This document shows, one piece after another, positions 9,874 to 18,314 of a stretch of DNA of 64,000 nt. Location of the stretch: positions 1 through 64,000 of the forward strand of contig NZ_JAPNUE010000008.1 of the NCBI RefSeq assembly GCF_026626305.1, read 5' to 3'. The DNA is from Frigidibacter sp. RF13 (GTDB lineage: Bacteria; Pseudomonadota; Alphaproteobacteria; Rhodobacterales; Rhodobacteraceae). How positions within the stretch are numbered: position 1 is the stretch's first letter; each line of letters opens with the position of its first letter. The translations under genes and the position numbers were made by a program. The notes beneath the pieces were generated by a model. That model was not told the origin of the DNA. It saw only the letters and a list, made by a program, of their open reading frames with translations, and ran no database searches.

Positions 9874-10407
9874 ATGATGTTGCGCTACACTCTGGTGCTT
9901 TTGATCGTGTTTCCAAACACGGCCGCCGCGGACTGCACTATTCCGGTCTTCGTCCGCAGCGAGGCACCCGGAGCCCCCGTGATCCTGGCCGGACCCGACG
10001 CAGCCGCCGTGCGGATCGGCACCGTGCCAATGGTGGACGATCCCGATCACGGCAGGATGAGCGGCGAACTTACCATCACCGACATCCGTGACGGCTATGC
10101 AGCCGTCACTGGCGTCCACGCCTGGGGCAATCCCGACCAGACAGCGCCGGACGGCTGGGTCAATGTCGCCGATCTGGCCTTCGTCGCCCAGACCCAGAAG
10201 GGCTTCACTGCGCCCGACCCGACCGCGGATGTGATCTGGCAGGACGAGGACTGGATCTATCCTGACAGGATCGCGCAACTCGTGGCCTGCGAGGGCGACT
10301 GGGTCGCGCTCAGGCTCGCGGATCAGAAGACCGACGCGCCGATCTGGGTGCGCGGCATCTGCGGCGCCCAGGAAACCACCTGCGACGGCACGACCGGCGA
10401 CTACTGA
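9874..10407 (+). CDS. Secreted protein of unknown function, SH3-like
   Basis: The product is 177 residues with a clear signal peptide ending near PNTAAA. The mature part begins CTIPVFVRSEAPGAPV and has a repeating beta-rich pattern that resembles bacterial SH3-type domains, including DGWVNVADL near the middle. Four cysteines (mature start, about two thirds along, and two near the C-terminus) could form disulfides in the periplasm. I do not recognise a specific function. Two consecutive ATGs at 9874 and 9877, or GTG at 9862, could start it; none has a strong ribosome-binding site. Confidence 0.6.
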   Translation: MMLRYTLVLLIVFPNTAAADCTIPVFVRSEAPGAPVILAGPDAAAVRIGTVPMVDDPDHGRMSGELTITDIRDGYAAVTGVHAWGNPDQTAPDGWVNVADLAFVAQTQKGFTAPDPTADVIWQDEDWIYPDRIAQLVACEGDWVALRLADQKTDAPIWVRGICGAQETTCDGTTGDY

Positions 10408-10420
10408 CCGCCCGCTTTCC

Positions 10421-10449
10421 TTGACACCCGCGCCCAAGCGGCGTATGCG
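10421..10449 (+). promoter_or_regulatory. Sigma70-type promoter upstream of ffh
   Basis: TTGACA at 10421-10426 and TATGCG at 10444-10449 are separated by exactly 17 bases, about 160 bases before the ffh start. The -35 box is a perfect match to consensus, and the -10 box matches in its key first two positions. Confidence 0.5.
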
Positions 10450-10610
10450 CCCTCCCAAACCCCCGGAAGTTTGTCGCTTCCGGTCCTGAGGCTCAAGGCC
10501 GGGATCGCCATCTGTCAGCGCGTTGCGCCCACAGGTGTCATTCTGCTTTGGCTTGGGGCATGGGCGAAGCTGGACTATATCAGCCGGGCAACCGGCGAAG
10601 GAGAAAGACG

Positions 10611-12134
10611 ATGTTCGAGAGCCTGTCAGAACGCCTTGGCGGTGTTTTCGAGCGCCTGACCAAGCAGGGCGCGCTCTCGGAAGCCGACGTCAAGACTGCG
10701 CTCCGCGAGGTGCGCGTGGCACTTCTGGAAGCCGACGTCTCGCTGCCGGTCGTGCAGGATTTCGTGAAGGCGGTCGAGGCCAAGGCCACCGGCCAGGCGG
10801 TCACGAAATCCGTCACCCCCGGCCAGCAGGTCGTGAAGATCGTCCATGACGAGCTTGTCCGCGTGCTCGCCGGCGACGGCGAACCCGAGGCGCTGAAGAT
10901 CGACAACCCGCCCGCGCCGGTCCTGATGGTCGGCCTGCAAGGCTCGGGCAAGACCACGACGACCGCCAAACTCGCCAAGCGCCTGACCGACAAGAACGGC
11001 AAGCGCGTGCTGATGGCGTCGCTCGACACCAACCGCCCAGCGGCGATGGAACAGCTGCAGATCCTCGGCACCCAGATCGGCGTCGATACGCTACCGATCG
11101 TGAAGGGTGAAAGCGCCGTCCAGATCGCGAAGCGCGCCAAGCAGCAGGCCACGCTCGGCGGCTATGACGTCTACATGCTCGACACCGCCGGCCGCCTCCA
11201 TATCGACGAGGCGCTGATGGCCGAAGTCCAGGCGGTCCGCGACGCGGTCAGCCCACGCGAGACCCTCCTCGTCGTCGACGGCCTCACCGGCCAGGACGCC
11301 GTGAACGTCGCCACCGAATTCGAGGCGAAAGTCGGCATCTCCGGCGTCGTTCTGACCCGGATGGACGGCGACGGCCGCGGCGGTGCCGCCCTTTCGATGC
11401 GCGCCGTCACCGGCAAGCCCATCCGCTTCGTGGGCCTCGGCGAAAAGATGGACGCCATCGACGCGTTCGAAGCCGAACGGATCGCCGGCCGCATCCTCGG
11501 CATGGGCGACATCGTCGCGCTGGTCGAAAAGGCCCGCGAGACGATGGAACTGGCCGAGGCCGAGCGCATGGCCAAGCGCTTTGCCAAGGGCCTGTTCAAC
11601 ATGAACGACCTCAAGGGCCAGCTTGAGCAGATGCTGAAGATGGGCGGCATGCAGGGCCTGATGGGCATGATGCCCGGCATGGGCAAGATGGCCAAGGCCG
11701 CCGAAACCGCGGGCTTCGACGACCGCATGCTGCGCCGCCAGATCGCGCTCATCAACTCGATGACGAAGAAGGAACGCGCCAACCCCGACCTGATGGCCGC
11801 CTCGCGCAAGCGCCGCGTCGCGGCGGGCGCCGGCCTCGACGTGGCCGAACTGAACCGCCTTCTGAAACAGCACCGGCAGATGGCCGACATGATGAAGAAG
11901 ATGGGCAAGATGGGCAAAGGCGGCATGATGAAAGCCGCGATGCAGATGATGGGGAAAGGCGGCGACATGCCCAAGGACCTGTCGTCGATGAGCCCCGCCG
12001 AGATGGAAGCGATGGCCAAGGGTATGCAGGAAGGCTTGGGCGGCAAGCTCCCCGGCCTCGGCGGCTTGGGCGGGCTGAAACTGCCGGGCGGGCTTTCGGG
12101 CCTTGGCGGTCTGGGGTTCGGGAAGAAAAAGTGA
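10611..12134 (+). CDS. ffh: Signal recognition particle protein Ffh
   Basis: The product is 507 residues and is the SRP54 GTPase that delivers nascent membrane proteins to FtsY. The N-terminal helical bundle is followed by the G domain with the P-loop GLQGSGKTTTTAKLA (about residues 107-121), DTAGRLHIDEALM and TRMDGDGRGGAALS. The Met-rich M domain then binds 4.5S RNA, and the tail is Gly/Leu-rich (GLGGLGGLKLPGG). AAGGAG just upstream supports ATG at 10611 over earlier in-frame codons. The stop codon overlaps the GTG of the first acetyltransferase gene. Confidence 0.97.
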   Translation: MFESLSERLGGVFERLTKQGALSEADVKTALREVRVALLEADVSLPVVQDFVKAVEAKATGQAVTKSVTPGQQVVKIVHDELVRVLAGDGEPEALKIDNPPAPVLMVGLQGSGKTTTTAKLAKRLTDKNGKRVLMASLDTNRPAAMEQLQILGTQIGVDTLPIVKGESAVQIAKRAKQQATLGGYDVYMLDTAGRLHIDEALMAEVQAVRDAVSPRETLLVVDGLTGQDAVNVATEFEAKVGISGVVLTRMDGDGRGGAALSMRAVTGKPIRFVGLGEKMDAIDAFEAERIAGRILGMGDIVALVEKARETMELAEAERMAKRFAKGLFNMNDLKGQLEQMLKMGGMQGLMGMMPGMGKMAKAAETAGFDDRMLRRQIALINSMTKKERANPDLMAASRKRRVAAGAGLDVAELNRLLKQHRQMADMMKKMGKMGKGGMMKAAMQMMGKGGDMPKDLSSMSPAEMEAMAKGMQEGLGGKLPGLGGLGGLKLPGGLSGLGGLGFGKKK

Positions 12135-12676
12135 CCCATCGCCTGGCCCAGGATATGCACGGCAAGCCGGTCCTCTGGACCGAGCGGCTTTGCCTGCGCG
12201 TGCCTGCGGACGGCGATGTGGTCCCCTCGGCCCGCTTCTGGGCCTCGGAGCGGTCGCACATGATGGGCGGCCCCTGGACCTATGAGAAAACCCGCGATGG
12301 CTTCGTGGATATCCTCGACCAATGGAACCGACACGGCTTCAGCCTCTTCACCGTGACGCTCCGCGACACGGGAGAACCAATCGGCGGCATCGGCCCCTAT
12401 CTCCCCGAAACCCACCCCGAACCCGAACTCGGCTGGAGCCTCTGGTCGGCCGAGCACGAGGGCAAGGGTCTCGCACTCGAGGCGGCCCTCGCCGCCCGCG
12501 ACTGGTTCTTTGCGACCAGCGGCCACACGACCGCTGTCAGCTATACCGACCCGGCCAACACCCGCTCGCACCGGCTCTGCGAACGCATGGGCGCCACCGT
12601 CGATCCGGACGCGCCGCACCCCTACGGCGACGAACCGACGCTGACCTACCGCCATCACGCCGGGGGCCGCGCATGA
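12131..12676 (+). CDS. GNAT acetyltransferase, RimJ/RimL type (1 of 4)
   Basis: The product is 181 residues. It has the N-terminal WTERLCLRVP motif, an acetyl-CoA loop EGKGLALEAA and the late DPANTRSHRLCERMGA block of RimL-like enzymes. The probable GTG start at 12131 overlaps the ffh TGA as GTGA; an ATG at 12155 (MHGKPVLWTERL) is the alternative. It is the first of four overlapping paralogues. These enzymes acetylate protein N-termini, aminoglycosides or small amines; the substrate here is unknown. Confidence 0.85.
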   Translation: MTHRLAQDMHGKPVLWTERLCLRVPADGDVVPSARFWASERSHMMGGPWTYEKTRDGFVDILDQWNRHGFSLFTVTLRDTGEPIGGIGPYLPETHPEPELGWSLWSAEHEGKGLALEAALAARDWFFATSGHTTAVSYTDPANTRSHRLCERMGATVDPDAPHPYGDEPTLTYRHHAGGRA

Positions 12677-13182
12677 CGATCCCCGTGCTCCACACCGAAC
12701 GCCTGATCCTGCGCGCGCCCCGGCTCGCCGATTTCGAACATTGGGCCACCTTCTTCGCCTCGCCCCGCTCGATCCACGAACGCGGCATGATGAGCCGCAT
12801 CGACGCCTGGCGCACCTGGGCTTCCGACGTGGCGATCTGGCAGCTGAAGGGCTACGGCCCCTTCGGCATGGATGACCGCGAAACCGGCGCCTATGTCGGC
12901 GAAGTCGGCATCTACCACGGCGACGATTTCCCTGCCCCCGAGCTTGGCTGGTTCGTGGTGCCCGAAGCCGAAGGCAAGGGCTATGCTGCCGAGGCCGCCC
13001 GCGCCGTCCTCGACTGGGTCCGCGTCACCTTCGACTGGCCCCATGTCACCAACATCATCGACCCCGCGAACGACCGCTCCATCGCCCTCGGCCTCCGCCT
13101 CGGCGGCGTGATCGACTCGACCCTTCCGGGCGTCGATCCGGGCGACGTGGTGATCCGCCATGACCTGAGGGGACGAGCATGA
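12673..13182 (+). CDS. GNAT acetyltransferase, RimJ/RimL type (2 of 4)
   Basis: The product is 169 residues with HTERLILRAP at the N-terminus, the acetyl-CoA loop EGKGYAAEAA and DPANDRSIALGLRLGG near the end. ATG at 12673 overlaps the previous stop codon as ATGA, which fixes the start and shows coupling. It is the shortest of the four paralogues but contains all the expected blocks, so it is probably active. Confidence 0.86.
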   Translation: MTIPVLHTERLILRAPRLADFEHWATFFASPRSIHERGMMSRIDAWRTWASDVAIWQLKGYGPFGMDDRETGAYVGEVGIYHGDDFPAPELGWFVVPEAEGKGYAAEAARAVLDWVRVTFDWPHVTNIIDPANDRSIALGLRLGGVIDSTLPGVDPGDVVIRHDLRGRA

Positions 13183-13718
13183 CGATCACGCTCGCCAACA
13201 CCCCGGTCTTGCAGACCGAGCGCCTGACGCTCCGCGCACCCTCAAGCGCGGACTGGTCCGCCTTCGATGCCTTCCTCGCCACGCCGCGCGCCACCTTCAT
13301 CCGTTCGGGCGACTATGGCATCCGCGAAACCTGGCGTGCCTTCGGCCATGTGATCGGCCATTGGGTGATGCGGGGTTTTGGCAATTTCGTCTTCACGCTT
13401 AGGGGCGAGGACCGACCGCTCGGCATGGCTGGCCCCTGGTTCCCGGCGGGCTGGCCGGAACAGGAGATCGGCTGGACTGTCTGGTCGGGCGAAGCCGAGG
13501 GCAAGGGCTATGCGGCCGAAGCTGCCTCTGCTGCTCGCCGTTTCGCCTATGACAGGCTCGGCTGGACGACCGCCGTCAGTTACATCGACCCGTCGAACCA
13601 CCGCTCCATCGCGTTGGCGGAACGGCTGGGCGCGCGGCTCGATGCAGGTGCGGCCCATCCGGCGGGCGATAAGCCCTGCCTTGTCTACCGACATCCCGGC
13701 CCGGAGGCGCTGGTATGA
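13179..13718 (+). CDS. GNAT acetyltransferase, RimJ/RimL type (3 of 4)
   Basis: The product is 179 residues with QTERLTLRAP, EGKGYAAEAA and DPSNHRSIALAERLGA. The middle part (FVFTLRGEDRPLGMAGPW) is the usual central sheet of the fold. ATG at 13179 overlaps the previous stop codon as ATGA. It is most like the second and fourth copies, in keeping with local duplication followed by divergence. Confidence 0.86.
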   Translation: MTITLANTPVLQTERLTLRAPSSADWSAFDAFLATPRATFIRSGDYGIRETWRAFGHVIGHWVMRGFGNFVFTLRGEDRPLGMAGPWFPAGWPEQEIGWTVWSGEAEGKGYAAEAASAARRFAYDRLGWTTAVSYIDPSNHRSIALAERLGARLDAGAAHPAGDKPCLVYRHPGPEALV

Positions 13719-14293
13719 CCAACCTCTGGGAACAGCCCCCGAACGGCCGGACGGCCGACGCCGCCGCCGCGTTCGCGGCCCTCGTCCCGGTGATCGAGAC
13801 CGAAAGACTGCGGCTGCGCGCGCCCGGGATCGGCGATTTCGACGCCTGGGCCGGGATCGAATGCGGCGACCGTGGCGTCGGCATCGGCGGTCCGATGAGC
13901 CGTGCGGACTCCTGGCTCGACTTCGCCCAGGCCACCGCCACCTGGCTTCTGCGTGGCCATGGCCTGTGGTCAGTCGAAAGCCGCAATACCGGCGCACTTC
14001 TGGGTTTCGTCCTCATCGGCTTCGAGCCCGGCGATCAGGAACCCGAACTCGGCTTCCTGTTCACCGAAGCCGCCGAAGGCCAGGGCTATGCGTTCGAGGC
14101 GGCCAAGGCCGCTCGCGCCCATGCGTTCGGCGCGCTCGGCTTCGTGACGATCGTCAGCTATATCGCCCCGGACAACGACCGCTCGATCCGGCTCGCGGAA
14201 CGGCTGGGCGCCGCGCGGGACACGGCGGCCGAAGTCGACATCGGGAATGAATGCCTGGTCTACCGCCATCCGAACCCGGGGAAATGCCTATGA
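13715..14293 (+). CDS. GNAT acetyltransferase, RimJ/RimL type (4 of 4)
   Basis: The product is 192 residues. It has about 25 extra residues before the ETERLRLRAP motif, then the acetyl-CoA loop EGQGYAFEAA (Gln replaces the usual Lys) and APDNDRSIRLAERLGA. The start overlaps the previous gene as ATGA. It ends 85 bases before aroQ, in a stretch with short direct repeats. Confidence 0.86.
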   Translation: MTNLWEQPPNGRTADAAAAFAALVPVIETERLRLRAPGIGDFDAWAGIECGDRGVGIGGPMSRADSWLDFAQATATWLLRGHGLWSVESRNTGALLGFVLIGFEPGDQEPELGFLFTEAAEGQGYAFEAAKAARAHAFGALGFVTIVSYIAPDNDRSIRLAERLGAARDTAAEVDIGNECLVYRHPNPGKCL

Positions 14294-14342
14294 AATGCCT
14301 AATGCGTGTCGGGACGGATGCGGGACGGGTGCGGGACGGAAG
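14281..14342. repeat. Two short direct-repeat sets between GNAT 4 and aroQ
   Basis: A 10-base unit GAAATGCCTA occurs at 14281 and again at 14292, across the stop codon of the fourth acetyltransferase. It is followed by three tandem 11-base units (CGGGACGGATG and close variants) at 14310-14342. These look like replication-slippage products and may alter spacing ahead of aroQ. Confidence 0.7.
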
Positions 14343-14378
14343 ACCGACGCCTGCCAGACGTATGGGGAGGGGCCTTTG

Positions 14379-14672
14379 ATGGACACGACAACCCGCGCGG
14401 CGGAGCTTTTGAGGGAGCATCGCGACGCCATCGACCGGCTGGACGCGATCCTCGTCTACACGCTCGCCGAGCGCTTCAAGCAGACCCAGGCGGTGGGGCG
14501 GCTGAAGGCGTCGCATGACCTGCCGCCCGCCGATCCGGTGCGCGAGGCAACCCAGATGGCACGGCTTGAGGAGCTGGCCAAGGCGGCCGACCTCGACCCC
14601 GAACTGGCCAAGAAATTCCTGACCTTCATCATCTCCGAAGTCATCAGGCATCACGAGAAACTGCAGAAATAA
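14379..14672 (+). CDS. Chorismate mutase, AroQ type
   Basis: The product is 97 residues, all helical, with the AroQ core (LREHRDAIDRLDAILVYTLAERF), a basic pair after it and a C-terminal helix. It converts chorismate to prephenate for Phe and Tyr synthesis in the cytoplasm. ATG at 14379 lies about 10 bases after GGGGAGGGG, a good ribosome-binding region; the longer open frame to 14247 covers the repeats and is unlikely. Its location before rpsP is typical of Rhodobacterales. Confidence 0.9.
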   Translation: MDTTTRAAELLREHRDAIDRLDAILVYTLAERFKQTQAVGRLKASHDLPPADPVREATQMARLEELAKAADLDPELAKKFLTFIISEVIRHHEKLQK

Positions 14673-14717
14673 CAGGGGCTTGCCCCGGTTTAACAGCCAT
14701 CCAAAGGAGTATATAAC

Positions 14718-15068
14718 ATGGCTATGAAAATCCGTCTGGCACGCGGCGGTTCCAAGAAGCGCCCGTTCTATTCGATCGTTGCATCCGACAGCCGCATGCC
14801 GCGCGACGGCCGCTTCATCGAGAAGCTCGGCACCTACAACCCGCTTCTGGCCAAGGATGACGAGAAGCGCGTCGTGATGAACATGGAGCGCGTGAACCAC
14901 TGGCTCGCCCAGGGCGCCCAGCCAACCGACCGCGTCGCCCGCTTCCTCGAAGCCTCGGGCGCCAAGCCCAAGACCACCCGCGCTAACATGAAAAAGGCCG
15001 AACCGGGCGACAAGGCCAAGAAGCGCGCCGAGGAAAAGGCGGCCAAGTCCGAAGCGGCTACCGAGTAA
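14718..15068 (+). CDS. rpsP: 30S ribosomal protein S16
   Basis: The product is 116 residues. Its N-terminus [20 protein letters not shown] and the block [13 protein letters not shown] are diagnostic of S16. The C-terminal 30-odd residues are a Lys/Ala/Glu-rich tail seen in alphaproteobacterial S16. AAAGGAG lies 8 bases before the ATG. It heads the ribosome-maturation set rpsP - small ORF - rimM - trmD. Confidence 0.97.
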   Translation: MAMKIRLARGGSKKRPFYSIVASDSRMPRDGRFIEKLGTYNPLLAKDDEKRVVMNMERVNHWLAQGAQPTDRVARFLEASGAKPKTTRANMKKAEPGDKAKKRAEEKAAKSEAATE

Positions 15069-15074
15069 GCCGCT

Positions 15075-15206
15075 ATGTTGGTTGGCTTTTTCCTGCGCCG
15101 CATCGTGACGGTCACGCTTTGCGCGGCGGCCTTCTGGGCGGGCGTGAAGGCCGACAACCTGTTCGCCGGGGCCCCTGCCCCGGCGGCTGACTGCGCGGAG
15201 GGCTGA
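15075..15206 (+). CDS. Small membrane protein between rpsP and rimM
   Basis: This 43-codon frame runs from ATG 15075 to TGA 15206, 6 bases after the rpsP stop and 1 base before the rimM start. The product begins with a basic-hydrophobic segment ([20 protein letters not shown]) that could span the membrane once, then a short polar tail with a Cys. The tight fit in the operon and the absence of any other gene in the gap support it being real. As I recall, similar short proteins sit here in other Rhodobacterales. Function unknown. Confidence 0.68.
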   Translation: MLVGFFLRRIVTVTLCAAAFWAGVKADNLFAGAPAPAADCAEG

Positions 15207-15207
15207 C

Positions 15208-15726
15208 ATGGCGGATCGTATCTGCGTCGGCGCCATCGCGGGGGCTTTCGGGGTCAAGGGCGAGGTCAGGCTGAAAAGCTTCTGCGCCCAGCCCGAGGCG
15301 ATTGCCGCCTATGCACCGCTCTGGTCGAAGGACGGCAGCCGCAGCTTCACCCTCCGTCTGACCCGCGGCTCCGGCGGCGGGCTCACGGCCCGGCTGTCGG
15401 GCATCACCACCAAGGAAGAGGCGGATGCGCTGCGCGGGTTCGAGCTTTATGCCGACCGCGACAAGCTGCCCAATCTTCCCGACGACGAATTCTATCACGC
15501 CGACCTCATCGGGCTCGAGGTCCTGGACACATCCGGCCGCCCGCTGGGCCGGGTGAAGGCAGTCCATAACCACGGGGCGGGCGATTTCCTGGAAATCACG
15601 GCGCCGGGCGGCGGGATCCTCTTGCCCTTCACCAAGGCCGCCGTCCCGACCGTCGACCTGACGGCCGGCCGCATCATCGCCGATCCGCCCGAAGATCCGG
15701 GCGCCGAGGATCCGGGCGATGAGTGA
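15208..15726 (+). CDS. rimM: Ribosome maturation factor RimM
   Basis: The product is 172 residues with an N-terminal RimM barrel ([21 protein letters not shown]) and a C-terminal PRC-barrel ([13 protein letters not shown] ... [18 protein letters not shown], then [14 protein letters not shown]). It binds S19 and helps 30S head assembly. The acidic C-terminal tail overlaps the trmD start by 8 bases (ATGAGTGA). Confidence 0.95.
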   Translation: MADRICVGAIAGAFGVKGEVRLKSFCAQPEAIAAYAPLWSKDGSRSFTLRLTRGSGGGLTARLSGITTKEEADALRGFELYADRDKLPNLPDDEFYHADLIGLEVLDTSGRPLGRVKAVHNHGAGDFLEITAPGGGILLPFTKAAVPTVDLTAGRIIADPPEDPGAEDPGDE

Positions 15727-16525
15727 CGAAAAACCGAAATCGCACGGTCGCATCGCGATTTCCCAGGCGCTGCGCCCGCGCGAACTGATGACTGACACGC
15801 CGCGCCTGAAGGGCGCCTGGACGGCCCGGATCATCACGCTTTTCCCCGAAGCCTTCCCCGGCACGCTCGGCCTCAGTCTCACCGGCAAGGCGCTCGCCGA
15901 AGGCAAATGGGCGCTTGAGACCATCGACCTTCGGCCGTTCGGCGAGGGGCGTCACCGCAATGTCGACGATACGCCCGCGGGCGGCGGGGCGGGCATGGTG
16001 CTCCGCCCAGACGTCGTCGCACGCGCGCTCGACGAGGCCTCGCGTGGCGCACCGGACGACAGGGCGCGCTGGCCGGTTCTTTATCTTTCACCGCGCGGGC
16101 GGCCATTCGATCAGGCCATGGCCCGGCGTTTCGCGACGGCAGAAGGCATGACGCTTCTGTGCGGTCGCTTCGAAGGCGTGGATGAGCGGGTGATCGAGGC
16201 CTACCGGATCGAGGAAGTGAGCCTTGGTGATTTCGTCCTGACCGGCGGCGAGATCGCGGCGCAGGCGCTTCTCGACGCTACTGTCCGGCTTCTTCCCGGC
16301 GTTCTCGGCAATGCCGCTTCGACCGAGGAAGAGAGCTTCTCGGCAGGGCTGCTGGAGTATCCGCAGTACACCAGACCGCAGGTCTGGCAGGGTCGGGAAA
16401 TTCCGCCTGTCCTCATGTCCGGCCACCATGGCGAGATCGCGAAATGGCGGCGGGCAGAGGCAGAGCGGATCACGCGGGAACGGCGGCCCGACCTTTGGGC
16501 GGCAGAGGAAAAGCGCAGGCGCTGA
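15719..16525 (+). CDS. trmD: tRNA (guanine-N1-)-methyltransferase TrmD
   Basis: The product is 268 residues and makes m1G37 in tRNAs using SAM through a trefoil-knot fold. Key blocks are [13 protein letters not shown] near the start, the knot segments [15 protein letters not shown] and [14 protein letters not shown], and the C-terminal [13 protein letters not shown] with its catalytic surroundings. Residues 1-25 (through RPRELM) extend past the E. coli start; this extension is common in Rhodobacterales, so I kept ATG 15719, with ATG 15788 as the alternative. It is the last gene of the rpsP operon. Confidence 0.95.
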   Translation: MSDEKPKSHGRIAISQALRPRELMTDTPRLKGAWTARIITLFPEAFPGTLGLSLTGKALAEGKWALETIDLRPFGEGRHRNVDDTPAGGGAGMVLRPDVVARALDEASRGAPDDRARWPVLYLSPRGRPFDQAMARRFATAEGMTLLCGRFEGVDERVIEAYRIEEVSLGDFVLTGGEIAAQALLDATVRLLPGVLGNAASTEEESFSAGLLEYPQYTRPQVWQGREIPPVLMSGHHGEIAKWRRAEAERITRERRPDLWAAEEKRRR

Positions 16526-16537
16526 ACCCACGCGCGA

Positions 16538-16589
16538 CCAAAATCCTTCGCGAAGGATTTTGGCAAATTATTTCGCGAAAAAATTTGCC
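16538..16589. repeat. Paired palindromes downstream of trmD (bidirectional terminator or REP-like)
   Basis: A perfect palindrome with 13-bp arms (CCAAAATCCTTCG at 16538-16550 and its complement at 16551-16563) is directly joined to a second palindrome at 16562-16589 (arms GGCAAATTATTTCG / CGAAAAAATTTGCC, one mismatch). Both have CGCG at the centre, and the first has AT-rich outer ends that supply T-runs on either strand. They lie between trmD and arfB. Confidence 0.75.
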
Positions 16590-16651
16590 CCGCACCCGGC
16601 CGCACCGCGCAGTCCTTGACCGCGCGCACGGGCCGGGCGAGAACCCGGTTC

Positions 16652-17071
16652 ATGCTCTGGATCACCGACACAGTCTCCATCGCCGACTGGGAGCTTTCGG
16701 AAAGCTTTTCCCGCTCGTCCGGCCCTGGCGGGCAGAATGTGAACAAGGTCTCGACCGCGGTCGATCTGCGCTTCGAGGCCGAGCGCAGCCCGCATCTGCC
16801 CGCGCCCGTCAAGGCGCGGCTGAAACGGCTTGCGGGGCGGCGCTGGACTGCTGATGGGGCGATCCTGATCCGGGCAGAAGAAACCCGCAGCCAGGCGCAG
16901 AACCGCGAGATCGCGCGTGAACGGCTCACCGAGCTGATCCGCGCTGCGCTCGTCGCGCCGAAGCGGAGGGTCGCGACAAAACCCACATACGGCAGCCAGC
17001 AGCGGCGGTTGAAGTCCAAGGCGGAGCGGTCCGAGGTGAAGGCCATGCGAGGAAAAGTGGACGATGAGTGA
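16652..17071 (+). CDS. arfB: Alternative ribosome-rescue factor / peptidyl-tRNA hydrolase ArfB
   Basis: The product is 139 residues. The release-factor-type GGQ loop is present in SRSSGPGGQNVNKVST, followed by VDLRF, and the C-terminal third is very basic (KRRVATKPTYGSQQRRLKSK), as in ArfB/YaeJ, where the tail enters the empty mRNA channel. It frees ribosomes stalled on non-stop mRNA without needing a codon. ATG at 16652 is the start nearest the conserved domain. Its stop overlaps the next gene by 8 bases (ATGAGTGA). Confidence 0.92.
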   Translation: MLWITDTVSIADWELSESFSRSSGPGGQNVNKVSTAVDLRFEAERSPHLPAPVKARLKRLAGRRWTADGAILIRAEETRSQAQNREIARERLTELIRAALVAPKRRVATKPTYGSQQRRLKSKAERSEVKAMRGKVDDE

Positions 17072-18314
17072 TCTGCTGGAGCGGCGGGCGGCGCGGCTTG
17101 GCCCGAATGTCCCGACCTTTTACCGAGAGCCCGTGCAGATCGTCCGGGGCGAAGGCGTCTGGCTTTATGATGCCGACGGCCGCCGCTATCTGGATTGCTA
17201 CAACAATGTCCCCCATGTCGGTCACTGCCACCCGAAAGTGGTCGAGGCGATCGCCCGGCAGTCGGCGCTTCTGAACACCCATACCCGCTATCTGCATACC
17301 GGCATCCTCGATTATCTGGACCGGCTGACGGCGACCTTCGGACATGGCCTTTCCCAGTCGATCATGGTCTGCACCGGGTCGGAAGCCAACGATATCGCGC
17401 TGCGCATGGCACAAGCGGCGACCGGCAAGACCGGGCTGATCGCGACCGACAATACCTATCACGGCAACACGGCCGCGGTGTCCGCGCTCAATACCCGCCG
17501 CCCGCCGATCGGCGGCTGGCCGCCCCATATCCGGCGCGTCCCCGCGCCGGACTGGCTTGCGCCGAACGGTCTTGATGGGGCGGTCTTCGCCGGTCACGTC
17601 ACCCGCGCGATCCGCGAACTGGAGGTGGCAGGCTACGGCTGCGCCGCCCTGATCCTTTGCCCGATCTTTGCAAACGAAGGCCTGCCGGATGTGGCGCCGG
17701 GGTTCCTTGATCAGGCGGTCGCTGCCGTCCGCAAGGCGGGCGGGCTGATCCTTTCGGATGAGGTGCAGCCGGGGTTCGGTCGACTCGGTCGGCACTGGTG
17801 GGGGCATGAGTGGCTGGGCTTCGCGCCGGATGTGGCGACAATGGGCAAGCCAATGGGCAATGGCTATCCGGTCGCGGGCGTCGTGGCGCGGCCCGACGTG
17901 ATGGCGGCTTTCCGCGAGGCATTTGGCTATTTCAACACGTTCGGCGGCAATCCGGTGGCCTGTGCCGCAGCCAGCGCCGTTCTCGATGTGATCGAGGAAG
18001 AGGGGCTTATGGCCCATGCGGCGAGGGTGAGCGACCGGATGGCCGGACATCTTGTCCGCCTCTCGCACCCGTTGATCGCGGGCACCCGGGCGCGGGGCCT
18101 CTTCTTCGCGGTCGAACTAGCGCAGGACGGCAAGCGCGCGCCGGAGGCAGCCGAAGCAGTGGTGGAGAAGATGAAGGCGCGCGGCATCCTGATCGGGCGG
18201 ATCGGGCGCGCCCAGCATATCCTGAAGCTGCGCCCGCCTATGCCGTTCGGCGCCGCCGAGGCAGATTTCGTGGCCGAAGCGCTGGCAGACAGTCTCGCCG
18301 AGGTCGCAGCGTGA
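17064..18314 (+). CDS. Class III PLP-dependent aminotransferase / possible phospho-lyase
   Basis: The product is 416 residues, a full-length fold-type I PLP enzyme. CTGSEANDIALRMA binds the PLP phosphate, SDEVQPGFGRLG contains the cofactor-contacting Asp, and Lys262 in MGKPMGNGYPVAGV is the Schiff-base lysine. The GKPMGNG form of that motif is typical of the AGXT2 / ethanolamine-phosphate phospho-lyase branch. It overlaps the following APH-type kinase as GTGA. A kinase plus phospho-lyase pair could phosphorylate and then eliminate an amino alcohol; this is inference, and an ordinary omega-aminotransferase remains possible. Confidence 0.85.
   Translation: MSDLLERRAARLGPNVPTFYREPVQIVRGEGVWLYDADGRRYLDCYNNVPHVGHCHPKVVEAIARQSALLNTHTRYLHTGILDYLDRLTATFGHGLSQSIMVCTGSEANDIALRMAQAATGKTGLIATDNTYHGNTAAVSALNTRRPPIGGWPPHIRRVPAPDWLAPNGLDGAVFAGHVTRAIRELEVAGYGCAALILCPIFANEGLPDVAPGFLDQAVAAVRKAGGLILSDEVQPGFGRLGRHWWGHEWLGFAPDVATMGKPMGNGYPVAGVVARPDVMAAFREAFGYFNTFGGNPVACAAASAVLDVIEEEGLMAHAARVSDRMAGHLVRLSHPLIAGTRARGLFFAVELAQDGKRAPEAAEAVVEKMKARGILIGRIGRAQHILKLRPPMPFGAAEADFVAEALADSLAEVAA

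Noticed and set aside
11171..12658. 495-codon minus-strand open frame
   Set aside because: It is the mirror of ffh and the first acetyltransferase, and its composition is an artefact of the Met-rich M domain region.
16926..18068. 380-codon minus-strand open frame
   Set aside because: It is antisense to the class III PLP enzyme gene and has no recognisable motif.
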